Origin: JBIKVP01 sp044356745
GTDB taxonomy: Bacteria > Pseudomonadota > Alphaproteobacteria > Rhizobiales > Beijerinckiaceae
NCBI GenBank assembly: GCA_044356745.1
Contig: JBIKVP010000023.1
Location: 1-26,565 of the forward strand
Direction of reading: 5' to 3'
Length of the DNA: 26,565 bases
The position numbers and the translations under genes are program-made. Below are positions 1 to 8,919 of this stretch, one piece after another. Every line of letters begins with the position of its first letter. Position 1 is the stretch's first letter. Under the pieces are notes generated by a model that saw only the letters and a list, made by a program, of their open reading frames with translations, searched no databases and was not told where the DNA came from.

Positions 1-1
1 T

Positions 2-116
2 CGTGAAGGCCATCCTTGGCTTCCTGAATACCACTTTTCCGCAAAAAGCACGATTATGGGTTGACCGCCTATCCGATAACTTCAAAATACTTCAGGCACC
101 AACTCTTCAAATGTGA
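2..116 (+). CDS. 3' end of an upstream gene, frame ambiguous (partial)
   Basis: Two forward frames are open from the window edge. One runs from base 2 to a TGA at 62-64 and ends in ...KSTIMG. It uses codons common in the neighbouring genes (CGT, GAA, GGC, CAT). The other runs from base 3 to a TGA at 114-116 and ends in ...APTLQM, with more codons that are rare here (CGA, ATA, TTA). Only one is likely to be the true C-terminus. I do not recognise either peptide. The next gene starts at 150 in the same direction. Confidence 0.3.
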   Translation, partial: VKAILGFLNTTFPQKARLWVDRLSDNFKILQAPTLQM

Positions 117-149
117 GGGGTATATCAAAATTTCCAAAGGCACCTCACC

Positions 150-1571
150 ATGACATATTGTTCACAAAGCGCATTATCGCGCCGTCATATCTTGGCGTTG
201 GGCGCGGGGTGCGTGCTTACGCCTTTCAGTGCGCGTTTGTCTTCTGTGAGCGCACAATCTGAGACCCGTTCTTACACGCTGATTGCGCATACGTATCAGC
301 AGACCATTCGCACTGAGCCTGCCCTTAAAACATCGGTCATCGGAGTGAATGAACAATTTCCCGCGCCTGTTCTACGTATATCACATGGACAAACACTCAG
401 CGTTGATCTTGTCAACAACACCACTGATCCGATTGGTCTTGATTGGCATGGGATTCGCCAAGCGACGACCCCACATGGGCAAAACCTGCTGAACGCTTCC
501 CCTATTGCGCCAGAAACAAAAGGGGTGTGGCGCTTTACGCCTCCTGATTCAGGATTTTATCTGTATCGCCCGTTTGTTTTAGGAAAATCCACACCGCTCG
601 CGGCACGCGGATTAACGGGGGGCTTAATTATTGAAGAAAAAAATCCGCCCGTTGTTGATCATGATCTATGCATGATCGTTCAGGACTGGTTACTTGATGC
701 GCAAAATCAGCTTCAATCTTTTGAGCGTAATGCAAGCGGTGCGGGAGGTGGACGCTTAGGCAATGTAATGAGCGTGAATGGCCAACTTATTCCTCAGCGC
801 CAAACATTTGCCCCCGGAACGCGTTTGCGCGTGCGATTGGGGAATGGCTGTGTATCTCGTATTCTTCGGTTGCGCTTTGATGATCTCAAAGTGTTTGTCG
901 CAGCCATTGATGGTCAGCCAACAGATACGTTTGAGCCACTGCGTTCTACCCTGCCATTTCCACCTGGATGCCGTTACGATCTCCTGATTGATTTACCTTT
1001 AGAAGAAAAAAAGCGCGGCTTTATTACAGCAATGATCGGGAATGGTACGCCGCTTATTGCTTTTGAAACACAAGGTGAGAGCCTTCTCAAAAAACGAACA
1101 GCTTTACCCCCTATTCAACCTCTTGCGGCTAATGCACTTCTCCCACCCGAAATCAAATTACAAAATGCTCTGCGTACTGATTTTACGATTGAAGGAGGTG
1201 TGAAAGTTTTGCCCGATGGCAAAATGGATGTTACCAATCTTGACGTTGCGCGTGCATGGCGTGTCAACGGCGCTACGGGTGATGCGCATAGCAAGCCGTT
1301 ATTCACTGCAAAGAAGGGACAACCTGTCGTCATCACACTCGCAAATAAAACGGATTGGGCACAGCCAATCCATCTCCATGGCCACGTGTTTCGTTTACTT
1401 CATCCTTATGATGATGGTTGGGAGCCTTACTGGCTTGACACGCTGCACATGCCAGAACAGCGCACACTGCGTTTAGCTTTTATGGCAGATCAGGTCGGTA
1501 AATGGATGATTTCATCGAGTAATTTAGAGCGTTTTGATGCGGGATTATGGCATTGGTTTGAGGTAGTCTGA
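150..1571 (+). CDS. Tat-exported multicopper-oxidase-fold protein lacking most copper ligands (SufI/FtsP-like)
   Basis: This is a 473-residue periplasmic cupredoxin-fold protein. It starts at the ATG at 150 behind AAAGG. The N-terminus carries a twin-arginine signal (S-R11-R12-H-I-L, hydrophobic stretch, A-Q near residue 36), so export is by Tat. The multicopper oxidase layout is visible, but the ligand motifs are degraded. The HxHG motif reads D98-W-H-G. The second HxH reads R140-P-F142. HxxHxH reads Q405-P-I-H-L-H410. The HCHxxxHxxxM motif reads S455-S-S-N-L-E-R461-F-D-A-G-L466. All type 1 copper ligands (His, Cys, His, Met/axial) are therefore absent. E. coli SufI/FtsP, a Tat-exported division protein of about 470 residues, is the known precedent for a copper-free member. 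A structural or stress role is more likely than oxidase activity, but orthology to FtsP is not shown. It is convergent with the next gene, 16 bp away. Confidence 0.8.
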   Translation: MTYCSQSALSRRHILALGAGCVLTPFSARLSSVSAQSETRSYTLIAHTYQQTIRTEPALKTSVIGVNEQFPAPVLRISHGQTLSVDLVNNTTDPIGLDWHGIRQATTPHGQNLLNASPIAPETKGVWRFTPPDSGFYLYRPFVLGKSTPLAARGLTGGLIIEEKNPPVVDHDLCMIVQDWLLDAQNQLQSFERNASGAGGGRLGNVMSVNGQLIPQRQTFAPGTRLRVRLGNGCVSRILRLRFDDLKVFVAAIDGQPTDTFEPLRSTLPFPPGCRYDLLIDLPLEEKKRGFITAMIGNGTPLIAFETQGESLLKKRTALPPIQPLAANALLPPEIKLQNALRTDFTIEGGVKVLPDGKMDVTNLDVARAWRVNGATGDAHSKPLFTAKKGQPVVITLANKTDWAQPIHLHGHVFRLLHPYDDGWEPYWLDTLHMPEQRTLRLAFMADQVGKWMISSSNLERFDAGLWHWFEVV

Positions 1572-1587
1572 GGTCGTGGCCTAAAAC

Positions 1588-2424
1588 TTAATCTCTGCGA
1601 AAAATCACACTCGCAAGCCAGCCGAAAAATAATGCGATGATGCATAAGGCAAACCCATATAAAAAAGCATGATTGCGTACATAATCAAGGATTGACGCTT
1701 CAAAGCCGCTCTTTTGCACATCAAAAAATGTCCGTTTGCGATCCAATAATGCTCCATCGGCAAACAGCGCAATTTCAACTGTATAGGTTCCTGTCATCAC
1801 GGTTGCAGGCAGATTAATTTTAGCGTCAAAGAGAGATGATGCGGTTGTGGTTTCGATACCAAGATCATCAACGAATTTTAAAAAACGCACACCATTCTCT
1901 TTTTGATAAAAACGCCCCGACTCTTTTTCAAGACGGATAAGTGCGTCAAGATAACGTTTGAGCTTGTCAGGCATGTGTAAACGCTCTTCGAACCGAGAGA
2001 TCGACAATTCAAGGCCAAGGTTCAAATCAAAGCGACGCGATAAATTTTCATTGGCGATTTGGTCAAGAGGATGAGATGAGAGCACACCCACATAACTGGG
2101 GCGGTTACGAAACGTTTGCTGACCACGATTGATCCACGCAGGACCAACGCGCCCCTTCTCACGCACTGTAAAATGACGTGTTGGCCCTAGGACTGAAATA
2201 ACGATCATATAATCAGTGCCACGACCACTTGTCTGGGAATCTTTTTCCACAACACCATAAACCGCAAGCTCTGCACCCGTGTAAGTGGATGTAATCTCAA
2301 CCATGCGGCTTGAAAGCGCTGCAACAAGTCGCTCAGCGTACACTGGCGTGCTCTTCACCAAACATGCACATGTGATCAATCCCCATACACTCAGTTTGAT
2401 CCCCATGCGTACCAGAATGCGCAT
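1588..2424 (-). CDS. TIGR02186 / Alph_Pro_TM family membrane-anchored protein
   Basis: This protein of about 278 residues has a hydrophobic N-terminal signal ending near ...PVYA, a long extracytoplasmic domain, and a C-terminal membrane helix (FLYGFALCIIALFFGWLAS) followed by RRD. That architecture and the sequence style match the alphaproteobacterial TIGR02186/Alph_Pro_TM family, whose function is unknown and which typically sits beside a TSUP transporter, as here. The start is debatable. An ATG at 2424 forms TGATG with the transporter stop, and a GTG one codon earlier (2427) would overlap by GTGA. GGAG lies 8 nt before the ATG and 5 nt before the GTG, so I prefer the ATG. Translational coupling with the upstream gene is likely. 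The pairing suggests a periplasmic partner of the anion exporter (inference). Confidence 0.82.
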   Translation of the reverse strand: MRILVRMGIKLSVWGLITCACLVKSTPVYAERLVAALSSRMVEITSTYTGAELAVYGVVEKDSQTSGRGTDYMIVISVLGPTRHFTVREKGRVGPAWINRGQQTFRNRPSYVGVLSSHPLDQIANENLSRRFDLNLGLELSISRFEERLHMPDKLKRYLDALIRLEKESGRFYQKENGVRFLKFVDDLGIETTTASSLFDAKINLPATVMTGTYTVEIALFADGALLDRKRTFFDVQKSGFEASILDYVRNHAFLYGFALCIIALFFGWLASVIFRRD

Positions 2425-3347
2425 CACCTGTTCTCCGCAATTGAGAACAGTTCTTTGGGCGTTACGCTTAAATCCACGGCAAAACGAATGCTCACACTCA
2501 AGACCAAAAGCGCAAGCAGAAGCTTAAATGATTCCGTATTGAGATTACGCCCTGCACGCGAGCCAAATTGTGCACCAAACACACCACCAACCATCAACAT
2601 GATGGCAAGTAGAATATCGACCGTCTGATTAATGACCGCGTGCATGATGGTTGCGACAAACATTGTCAGTAAAATCTGAAACTGTGATGCAGCTACGGCA
2701 CAATTTGTACGCATGTGAAAAATGGAAAGTAAAATTGGAATGAGAATAAAACCGCCACCAATTCCCATCACTGCGCCAACAAACCCGATGAAAAAAGAAA
2801 TTATGTAAAGTGGTATTAAACTTGCTGTCAGATTTGAGTGTGTAAAATGCCTCTGAAATGGCAAGTGTTGCAGCCAGACAGGCTGATGTGCGGGACTTAA
2901 AATAAACTCAGGTGCATGATTGCGACGGTATGTGCGAAACCAATCAATGAGCATTAATATTCCGACAACACCAAGAAGCGTCACATAAGACAGTGCAATA
3001 ACAAGATCGAGCTGCCCTTTTGTTTTCAAATAACGAAACAAAGCAATACCACATAGCGTCCCGATCAATCCGCCTAAAAATAAGACACCGCCCAATCGCC
3101 AATCGAGCGCACGATTGCGCCATGCCGCTAAAACACTTGTCGTCGATGAAGCAGCAATTTGAGGTGCTTGGGTTGCAACTGCAACTGCGGGTGGAATATT
3201 GAGCAATATCAAAAGGGGTGTTATGAGAAAGCCACCTCCGACACCAAATAGTCCTGACAAAAAACCGACCGCGGCCCCCAAGGCAACGATCAAAAACATG
3301 TTCACGGGCATATCCGCGATAGGGAGATAAACCTGTAAATCAGGCAT
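2424..3347 (-). CDS. TSUP family (TauE/SafE-like) sulfite/organosulfonate exporter
   Basis: This is an integral membrane protein of about 307 residues. The two homologous TSUP halves are visible. Each begins with a glycine-rich loop: GLFGVGGGFLITP near residue 34, and GAVMGIGGGFILIP near residue 190. Each is followed by several hydrophobic helices. The family (Pfam PF01925) moves small anions such as sulfite, sulfoacetate or thiosulfate across the inner membrane, but the substrate cannot be read from this sequence. The start is either ATG at 3347 or the adjacent GTG at 3350. No strong ribosome binding site distinguishes them. The stop codon overlaps the start of the TIGR02186 gene, so the two form a tight two-gene operon. 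Confidence 0.88.
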   Translation of the reverse strand: MPDLQVYLPIADMPVNMFLIVALGAAVGFLSGLFGVGGGFLITPLLILLNIPPAVAVATQAPQIAASSTTSVLAAWRNRALDWRLGGVLFLGGLIGTLCGIALFRYLKTKGQLDLVIALSYVTLLGVVGILMLIDWFRTYRRNHAPEFILSPAHQPVWLQHLPFQRHFTHSNLTASLIPLYIISFFIGFVGAVMGIGGGFILIPILLSIFHMRTNCAVAASQFQILLTMFVATIMHAVINQTVDILLAIMLMVGGVFGAQFGSRAGRNLNTESFKLLLALLVLSVSIRFAVDLSVTPKELFSIAENR

Positions 3348-3422
3348 CACACAGACTCAAAACGAACAAGAGGTGTCACTATGCCAACTCTATCGCTAAA
3401 ATGCTAATGATTAAGACTCTCA

Positions 3423-6400
3423 TTAGCTCCGTTCATTTTTGGGTGTTTTAATGGTGGTTTTATCATCGTAAAGGCCAGCGGGAATGCTAATATCATTCGC
3501 AAGTGGTGTTAAGACACGAGGTTTGAAGCGCTCAACCTCGCCGATTGCCGTGGCGAGTTCAGCAGGTGACAATCGCGCACCGACCTCATCCCGCTTTTTC
3601 AATGCGTCGCTGTCGCCTTGAGAGGCGGCAACCGCAAACCATACATAAGAGCGTGACAAGTTTTGTGTCGTGCCTAAACCACGTGCCATCAGGATTGCAA
3701 GATTATACTGGCTATCACGCACGCCGAGCTCGGCGGCCTTTTCAAACCACTTTACAGCAGATGTGTAATCAGGTTTGCTGCCGCCACCTTCGGCAATGAG
3801 CACTGCTAAATTGTGCATAGCTTTCGCGTTGCCATTTTCCGCCGCTTTAACATACCACTGCCGCGCAAGGTTAATGTCGCGTGTTACACCTGAACCTTTT
3901 TCGTACATATTGCCGATGCGATATTGCGCGGGCGCAATATTTTCATTGGCTACTTTCTCAAAAAGTTTTGCAGCAAGTTTAAAATCACGCGGTGCACCAC
4001 GTCCCTCTGCTAGACGCGACGCGAGTTCATAGACGGCAAGTGAATCCCCTTCAAGTACAGCCTTGCGAAGTTTATTGCTTCCTGCATTGGCTGGTAACAC
4101 ACCTATATCTTTCATATTATTCAGACGCGGCCACTGTGTGGTTAATACGTTTGAGAGTGGTGTTTGATCGGATTTTGGTAAGGCTCCGGTGACATCATTT
4201 GATCCGGTTTGCAAAGAAGCACTTTGCGTATTGTGTGCAGGAGCCACTACACCTTGCGGTGTTTGTGCAATCGGTTGGGAACCTGATACAGCCGCGACCG
4301 CATCCCTTTGTTGATGTAGATCGGGTTTTTGTTGTTGTAAGGGCGTTGGAGAAAACGCTTGAGCAACTTGAGAGACCGTGTCCGTTGCTTGTGAGCGTTT
4401 ATCAGCAGGTTCAGGTGTTATTGCAGGGTCTTTTTGAGCAGGAGTATCGATATTTTGAGGCGTTTGAATTGATTGCTCTGGTATCGTGATTGGTGCTTTT
4501 TGTGGTGAAGCTGTTCCACCCGTTAAGATTTCTTTTCCCGTTGTCTGATCTGGACTGTAAAGAGGCTCGGCAAGTGTTGTTTCTTCACGATCATTATTAC
4601 CAATGATCTGACTTGCAACCAATGCAAGCAGAATTGCCGCCATACCAAGGAGTAAAGGACGACGACGCGTCTCAACCGTTGTTTTCAGTTTAGCAAGAAA
4701 AGAAGGGGTCTGGCCATCGGGGAGTTTAATGTCTGACTCGCCCATCGTATTAAGATTGAGCTTGTTGACTTTAACGGTATTGGATTGACGCGATGCTAAG
4801 CGTGCTGCGAGTTTTTCTGCAACAGCTGACGTGGGTTTATTGCTCCCTTTTAAATCTTCCGTATTTATTTCCGCCGCAGCAGCTTGCGCGGCACGACGTG
4901 CAGCGGCAATGAAGCTCGCTTTTACATCTTGAGGATCAGGACTGCGATTAATTGCAGCATGAACATCCATGCTGGCACGAGCGTGCGTATCATCAGATAC
5001 AAGACGACGCGCAGAAAGCTGTCTTGAGTGAGCAGGATCAAGCGGCGTGTCGGGGTCTGCTAAATCTAACGACTGTATATTGTCATCTCTACCTAGTTCA
5101 TCGCGCGCGGTATCGGTATAATGCTCAGAAGATGACTTGTATTGTGATGACGTTTGTTCTTGCGAGGCGGCAGGTTCTTTCGGCTCTTCAGGTAGTGTAA
5201 GCGCTTCAGGCGCTTTTTCGCGAGAGGCTGGTATGCCAAATCCAAATGATTTATCTGTTAAAGTCGGGGGGGACGATACAGAGCTAGCTTTCGTGTGAAG
5301 TCCGGTTTCAAGCTGAGATAAACGCCCCATAACCTTGTCAAGGGTATCATGCACAACTGAAAGGGCACGTGCTGTTTCAGGATCAGTCTCGGCACTTGAT
5401 GTTTTGTGACCTTCAAGTGCACGCTGTGCCGCTTGTTCGGCCGCATACTCGCTCGCAGCGAGTGTCTCACTGCGCAATCCATCTATACGCTGAGCCAAAT
5501 CCTGCATGGACATCTCAAGCGACCGGAATGCATCAGGAGCAACGATAGCGGAAGCAGCAACAGGTGCATGATCCAGCTTATCTGCGATCATGCGGATTTG
5601 ATGTTCAAGCGCATCAAGTGCACCTGATCCGACATCAGGCTTTTGTGTGTCGTCAATTTTGTGGACGAGCGCTTTAAGAAGACCGTGAAGTTCTGGATCA
5701 CCTTGTGGGCTTGGTGCGGACGCCCCTGAATCCAGTCGCGCGGATAATTGTTCGATGCGTGCGATGAGATCATCAGGACGTGTGTCAATACGCGAGGCAA
5801 GTTCATCTAAACGTGAGATGACATCATGAGAATGATGTTCGGTATGGCTCGTTTGTTCTAAACGCGATGACAATGCGTCAATACGCTCAATCAGAACATC
5901 GGGACGTGTATCATTGCGCGTGTCAATCCGTGAGGATAGTTCATCCAACCGCGCCATAATATCTTGGGGCGAGGCCGCCATTTGTGATGTGAGGACGTTG
6001 ATACGATCAATTAACTCACTGGGGGATGAATCGAGCCGTTGTGCTAATGTGTCAAGTTGGGCTGCAAGCGTAATCGGCCCACTTCCAAGTCGAGCTGCCA
6101 ACTCTTCAAGTTTTGTTTCCAGCTTCGCTTCAAGACGCGCTTCAAGTTGTGAGGCTAAAGCTTCTGAATTCTGATCCAGACGTGATGAAAGTGCCTCAAG
6201 GTGTGAAGCCATGCGCTTTGCCGCGCCATCATCCGAGATATGAGCTTCAGAAAAATCCTGAAGTTGGTCCGAAAGGCGAGCTGTTAACTCATCAAACCGT
6301 GAGCTGAGAGCGCGGGGCTGCGCCTCAACTTTTTGTGATAACTGCTCAATGCGTGCAGTGAGAACTTGTGTGGCTGTATCGTCTGGAGTGCGATTAGCCA

Positions 6401-8330
6401 ACATATCAATTTTTGCAGCAAGGCCATCAAGCTGCTGACCAAACATTGCAATAATATCGGGAACACCGACTTGCGTGTCTTTTGTTTCTTTAGCGCTGCG
6501 CAATGCTGGCTTTTGGCGTAAACCAGCCCGAATTTCTTCGACGGTGCTTTGTAATTCAGCAAAGGCTTGTGCATCAATTTGACGATGCCCAATCGCATTC
6601 ATCTGATCTGTTAAACCAGATATCTGATCGGTTAATTGCTTTAAGCCAGTTGTTTGGTCGTAGCGATTGACCATCGACTTAAGGCTTGACACATCATGGG
6701 TCAGATCGTGCAGGGCTTGAGGGTCAAACCGATCAACGCCGAGCGCTTCCACGCTTTTTACGATCGCTTTAACATCACGTGCCAGATCACTTTCACCATT
6801 CGCACCCAAAGATTGTGAAAGCTTGCGAACCTCTGCATAAACGCGCTCAATCGGCTCAACGACAAGTTGAGAAACACCTTCCATGCGGCTATTGATGAGT
6901 CTTAGACCCAGCTCCCGCACCGCCTCTTCGAGCGCACTTACGGTCTCACGAGATGCGAGCCCTTGCATCCGATCATGGAGCAAAGCAAGCTCACGCATCA
7001 ACGGAACACTGACATCTTGTGAAGCAGGATCGCTATTGAGCGTATCAAGACGTGATGCAAGCTTGGCAATGTCAAACTTGAGACCATGTAAAATGTCATC
7101 AGGTGCAGAGCCAGCGGCGGGTTGCGCACTCACCGCGTTTTGCGCAGCAGCAACCGCTTGTGCAATTAACTGCTTTTGACGGCGCTCTTCAAGCGTTTGT
7201 GGCTGCTCTTGAAATGCTTTGATTTCAGCAATCGCGTCTGAGACTTGCTCTGTGCGCAACGTACGACGTGGCGGCGCTTTTTCAAGCCGTGTCGCAATAT
7301 CTGCCAAGCGCTGCTCAAACGTCATTAAGGTATTTTCAAAACGTTCGAGCTGGGCACGCCCTTCATCGGTTTTGCTAAAATCTTGACGATTAAGCGAAGA
7401 AATTTGCTTTTCGATACGCTCCATCGCCGTCCAGACCGGCTTAAGCGCTGGCTGCTGACCCTCGGTGAGGCGTTTTTCAATTTCATCAAGGCGACGGGTC
7501 ATAAGCCCAAATGCTTTGTTGAAAATCTCGCTCTGACGCTCTTGCTGTTCTAGTGTCTGACGTGTTGATTCAGCCCAGCGCTGGTCAGCTTTATCAAGTT
7601 TTTCCGCCGTCATGCGGAAGGCTTCGCCCGCATTCCGATCTGTTATCTCAATGCGATCCTGAAGTTTGCTGAGGGTTTCTTCCCAACGCTGTTCGGAACG
7701 CGATATTTTTTCATTTGTTTGACGTGACGCTTCGCCCCAACGCTCATCAGCACGCTCAATCCAACGGACGACAGAATCAAGCGCAGATGCTGTTTTGACA
7801 GACCCTTCACGCATACGCCGCTCACTCTCAGCGGCCGCGGCTGAGACAATGGCTTCAACGTCATTATAAGGTTCTGGTGCGTAGCTTTCAGGATAAGTAT
7901 CCACTGTCCGCGATGTCGTGCGATTTGTAGGTGCGGCGCGACGTGTTGCCGTTGATGTAGATTGATTTGCAAGAGATGCTTTAGGGCGCGTGAGACGATT
8001 GAGGCGATTAGCCACTTCATCAAGCGTTTCATTGACGGTTGTGCGCTGTGTAGGGCGGCTTTCACTCCGAGCGGATGATGACGCACTCCGTGTTGCAGCG
8101 CGAGCATGACGCGGCGCTTCCCGCGAGTCATAGCCATCATCGTCTAAATCACGACTGTCACGCCCACGTGCATCAACGCCAAATTTTGTCGCGCGCTCTG
8201 AAATGGTGGCATTGAGCCATTCACCAAGCGACATGCCAGCACGACGCGCTGCTTCTTTCGCTGCTTCGCGTGCGTCTGGATCAATATCGTCGGATCCCCA
8301 AGGGACTTTCTGTCTCATTCTTGCGCTCAC
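3423..8330 (-). CDS. podJ: PodJ-like polar localization factor: coiled coil, one TM helix, periplasmic Sel1 repeats
   Basis: This is a 1635-residue protein, much longer than Caulobacter PodJ (about 970) and Agrobacterium PodJ (about 1250). The N-terminus has the characteristic W-G-S-D-D-I-D-P-D-A-R-E-A-A segment followed by AGMSLGEWLNATI. Residues about 180-1000 are Ala/Glu/Arg/Gln-rich coiled coil. Within this, about residues 710-870 carry repeated units of the type xRLDELSSRID. A basic stop (RRRP) and one membrane helix lie at about 1222-1243. A Pro/Gln/Thr-rich periplasmic linker follows, then about four Sel1/TPR-like repeats at about 1421-1583 (for example AKLFEKVANENIAPAQYRIG). The protein ends soon after, without an obvious peptidoglycan-binding domain. 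PodJ organises pole-specific complexes and cell-cycle kinases. Family assignment is strong; true orthology is likely but not proved. The gene is monocistronic, with a long upstream gap. Confidence 0.8.
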   Translation of the reverse strand: MSARMRQKVPWGSDDIDPDAREAAKEAARRAGMSLGEWLNATISERATKFGVDARGRDSRDLDDDGYDSREAPRHARAATRSASSSARSESRPTQRTTVNETLDEVANRLNRLTRPKASLANQSTSTATRRAAPTNRTTSRTVDTYPESYAPEPYNDVEAIVSAAAAESERRMREGSVKTASALDSVVRWIERADERWGEASRQTNEKISRSEQRWEETLSKLQDRIEITDRNAGEAFRMTAEKLDKADQRWAESTRQTLEQQERQSEIFNKAFGLMTRRLDEIEKRLTEGQQPALKPVWTAMERIEKQISSLNRQDFSKTDEGRAQLERFENTLMTFEQRLADIATRLEKAPPRRTLRTEQVSDAIAEIKAFQEQPQTLEERRQKQLIAQAVAAAQNAVSAQPAAGSAPDDILHGLKFDIAKLASRLDTLNSDPASQDVSVPLMRELALLHDRMQGLASRETVSALEEAVRELGLRLINSRMEGVSQLVVEPIERVYAEVRKLSQSLGANGESDLARDVKAIVKSVEALGVDRFDPQALHDLTHDVSSLKSMVNRYDQTTGLKQLTDQISGLTDQMNAIGHRQIDAQAFAELQSTVEEIRAGLRQKPALRSAKETKDTQVGVPDIIAMFGQQLDGLAAKIDMLANRTPDDTATQVLTARIEQLSQKVEAQPRALSSRFDELTARLSDQLQDFSEAHISDDGAAKRMASHLEALSSRLDQNSEALASQLEARLEAKLETKLEELAARLGSGPITLAAQLDTLAQRLDSSPSELIDRINVLTSQMAASPQDIMARLDELSSRIDTRNDTRPDVLIERIDALSSRLEQTSHTEHHSHDVISRLDELASRIDTRPDDLIARIEQLSARLDSGASAPSPQGDPELHGLLKALVHKIDDTQKPDVGSGALDALEHQIRMIADKLDHAPVAASAIVAPDAFRSLEMSMQDLAQRIDGLRSETLAASEYAAEQAAQRALEGHKTSSAETDPETARALSVVHDTLDKVMGRLSQLETGLHTKASSVSSPPTLTDKSFGFGIPASREKAPEALTLPEEPKEPAASQEQTSSQYKSSSEHYTDTARDELGRDDNIQSLDLADPDTPLDPAHSRQLSARRLVSDDTHARASMDVHAAINRSPDPQDVKASFIAAARRAAQAAAAEINTEDLKGSNKPTSAVAEKLAARLASRQSNTVKVNKLNLNTMGESDIKLPDGQTPSFLAKLKTTVETRRRPLLLGMAAILLALVASQIIGNNDREETTLAEPLYSPDQTTGKEILTGGTASPQKAPITIPEQSIQTPQNIDTPAQKDPAITPEPADKRSQATDTVSQVAQAFSPTPLQQQKPDLHQQRDAVAAVSGSQPIAQTPQGVVAPAHNTQSASLQTGSNDVTGALPKSDQTPLSNVLTTQWPRLNNMKDIGVLPANAGSNKLRKAVLEGDSLAVYELASRLAEGRGAPRDFKLAAKLFEKVANENIAPAQYRIGNMYEKGSGVTRDINLARQWYVKAAENGNAKAMHNLAVLIAEGGGSKPDYTSAVKWFEKAAELGVRDSQYNLAILMARGLGTTQNLSRSYVWFAVAASQGDSDALKKRDEVGARLSPAELATAIGEVERFKPRVLTPLANDISIPAGLYDDKTTIKTPKNERS

Positions 8331-8919
8331 TACCGCACTATAATTCGTCGATGAACCTGCTTAAGCGACTTAAGGCAGTCGTTAAGAATGCCCTCGCCTC
8401 ACTTTTACGGGGTTTTAAAGGCCGTGAACGCAACGTGACCTTATTTCAAACTGTCGTGGACGTTTAAACCATGTTTTTCATGCCATATGCCGCCGCAAAT
8501 TGCGCTGACAGTGACATAGAGGGTCAGAAAGACCCACGAATCACATGCTTTAAAACCTTACACGTCTGTGAACTGTCGTTTATTGAGGTAAAGAAGATAT
8601 TAAAAAACGCCAATGCTTTCTTAACAAAACCACTTATCCAGTAACGACATGTCTCAGGATGGGGCACACGTCTAAACAAAACGCAACGAATCGTGTGCTC
8701 TCCTTAAGATTCAGGTCTAGCAAGCGCTGTCAAGCAATGCTCTGCTTTTGACACCTTTGATCCACGGTCAATGTTTAAAACAGCATCGCATTTCAAAGCG
8801 CAAACCCAAAACACCCGATACATCACAACAAAAAACCCTGATATGACAAACGCCATATCAGGGTTAAATTTAACTTGAAAACGTAAGCTGAACGTTTTGA
8901 TATGTATTTTAAAGCGATA
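8331..8919. other. Gene-free stretch between podJ and the EF-hand gene
   Basis: No convincing gene lies in these 589 bases. The short forward frame that overlaps the podJ start lacks a ribosome binding site and family resemblance. The stretch must hold the podJ promoter (minus strand) and the 3' end and terminator of the EF-hand gene. Visible items are three TTAA half-sites at 8361, 8370 and 8382 (spacings of 5 and 8, not the CtrA 7), three GANTC sites (8538, 8688, 8708), and a small GGGTC/GACCC hairpin at 8521-8535. None of these can be called a functional site from sequence alone. Confidence 0.5.
8828..8865 (-). terminator. Rho-independent terminator of the EF-hand gene
   Basis: Read on the minus strand, a perfect 12-bp stem (AACCCTGATATG / CATATCAGGGTT, plus-strand arms 8834-8845 and 8854-8865) closes an 8-nt loop. 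It is followed immediately by a run of T (bases 8833 down to 8828). It lies about 55 bp past the stop codon of the gene ending at 8920, so it most likely ends that transcript. Confidence 0.85.

Noticed and set aside
150..1571. Calling the first gene a laccase or copper resistance oxidase
   Set aside because: The copper ligand motifs are replaced, so an oxidase function would be misleading.
4199..7179. Many plus-strand and alternate-frame ORFs across podJ
   Set aside because: They are shadows of the long coiled-coil gene, whose repetitive codons keep other frames open.
8361..8385. TTAA repeats as a CtrA box
   Set aside because: Spacings between half-sites are 5 and 8, not the required 7, and flanking bases do not match.
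8270..8467. Forward 65-codon frame overlapping the podJ start
   Set aside because: No ribosome site, overlaps coding sequence of podJ on the other strand, and the peptide resembles no family.
8538..8712. Three GANTC sites upstream of podJ as a CcrM switch
   Set aside because: Three sites in about 590 bases is close to chance for a 4-base-specific motif, so no enrichment can be claimed.
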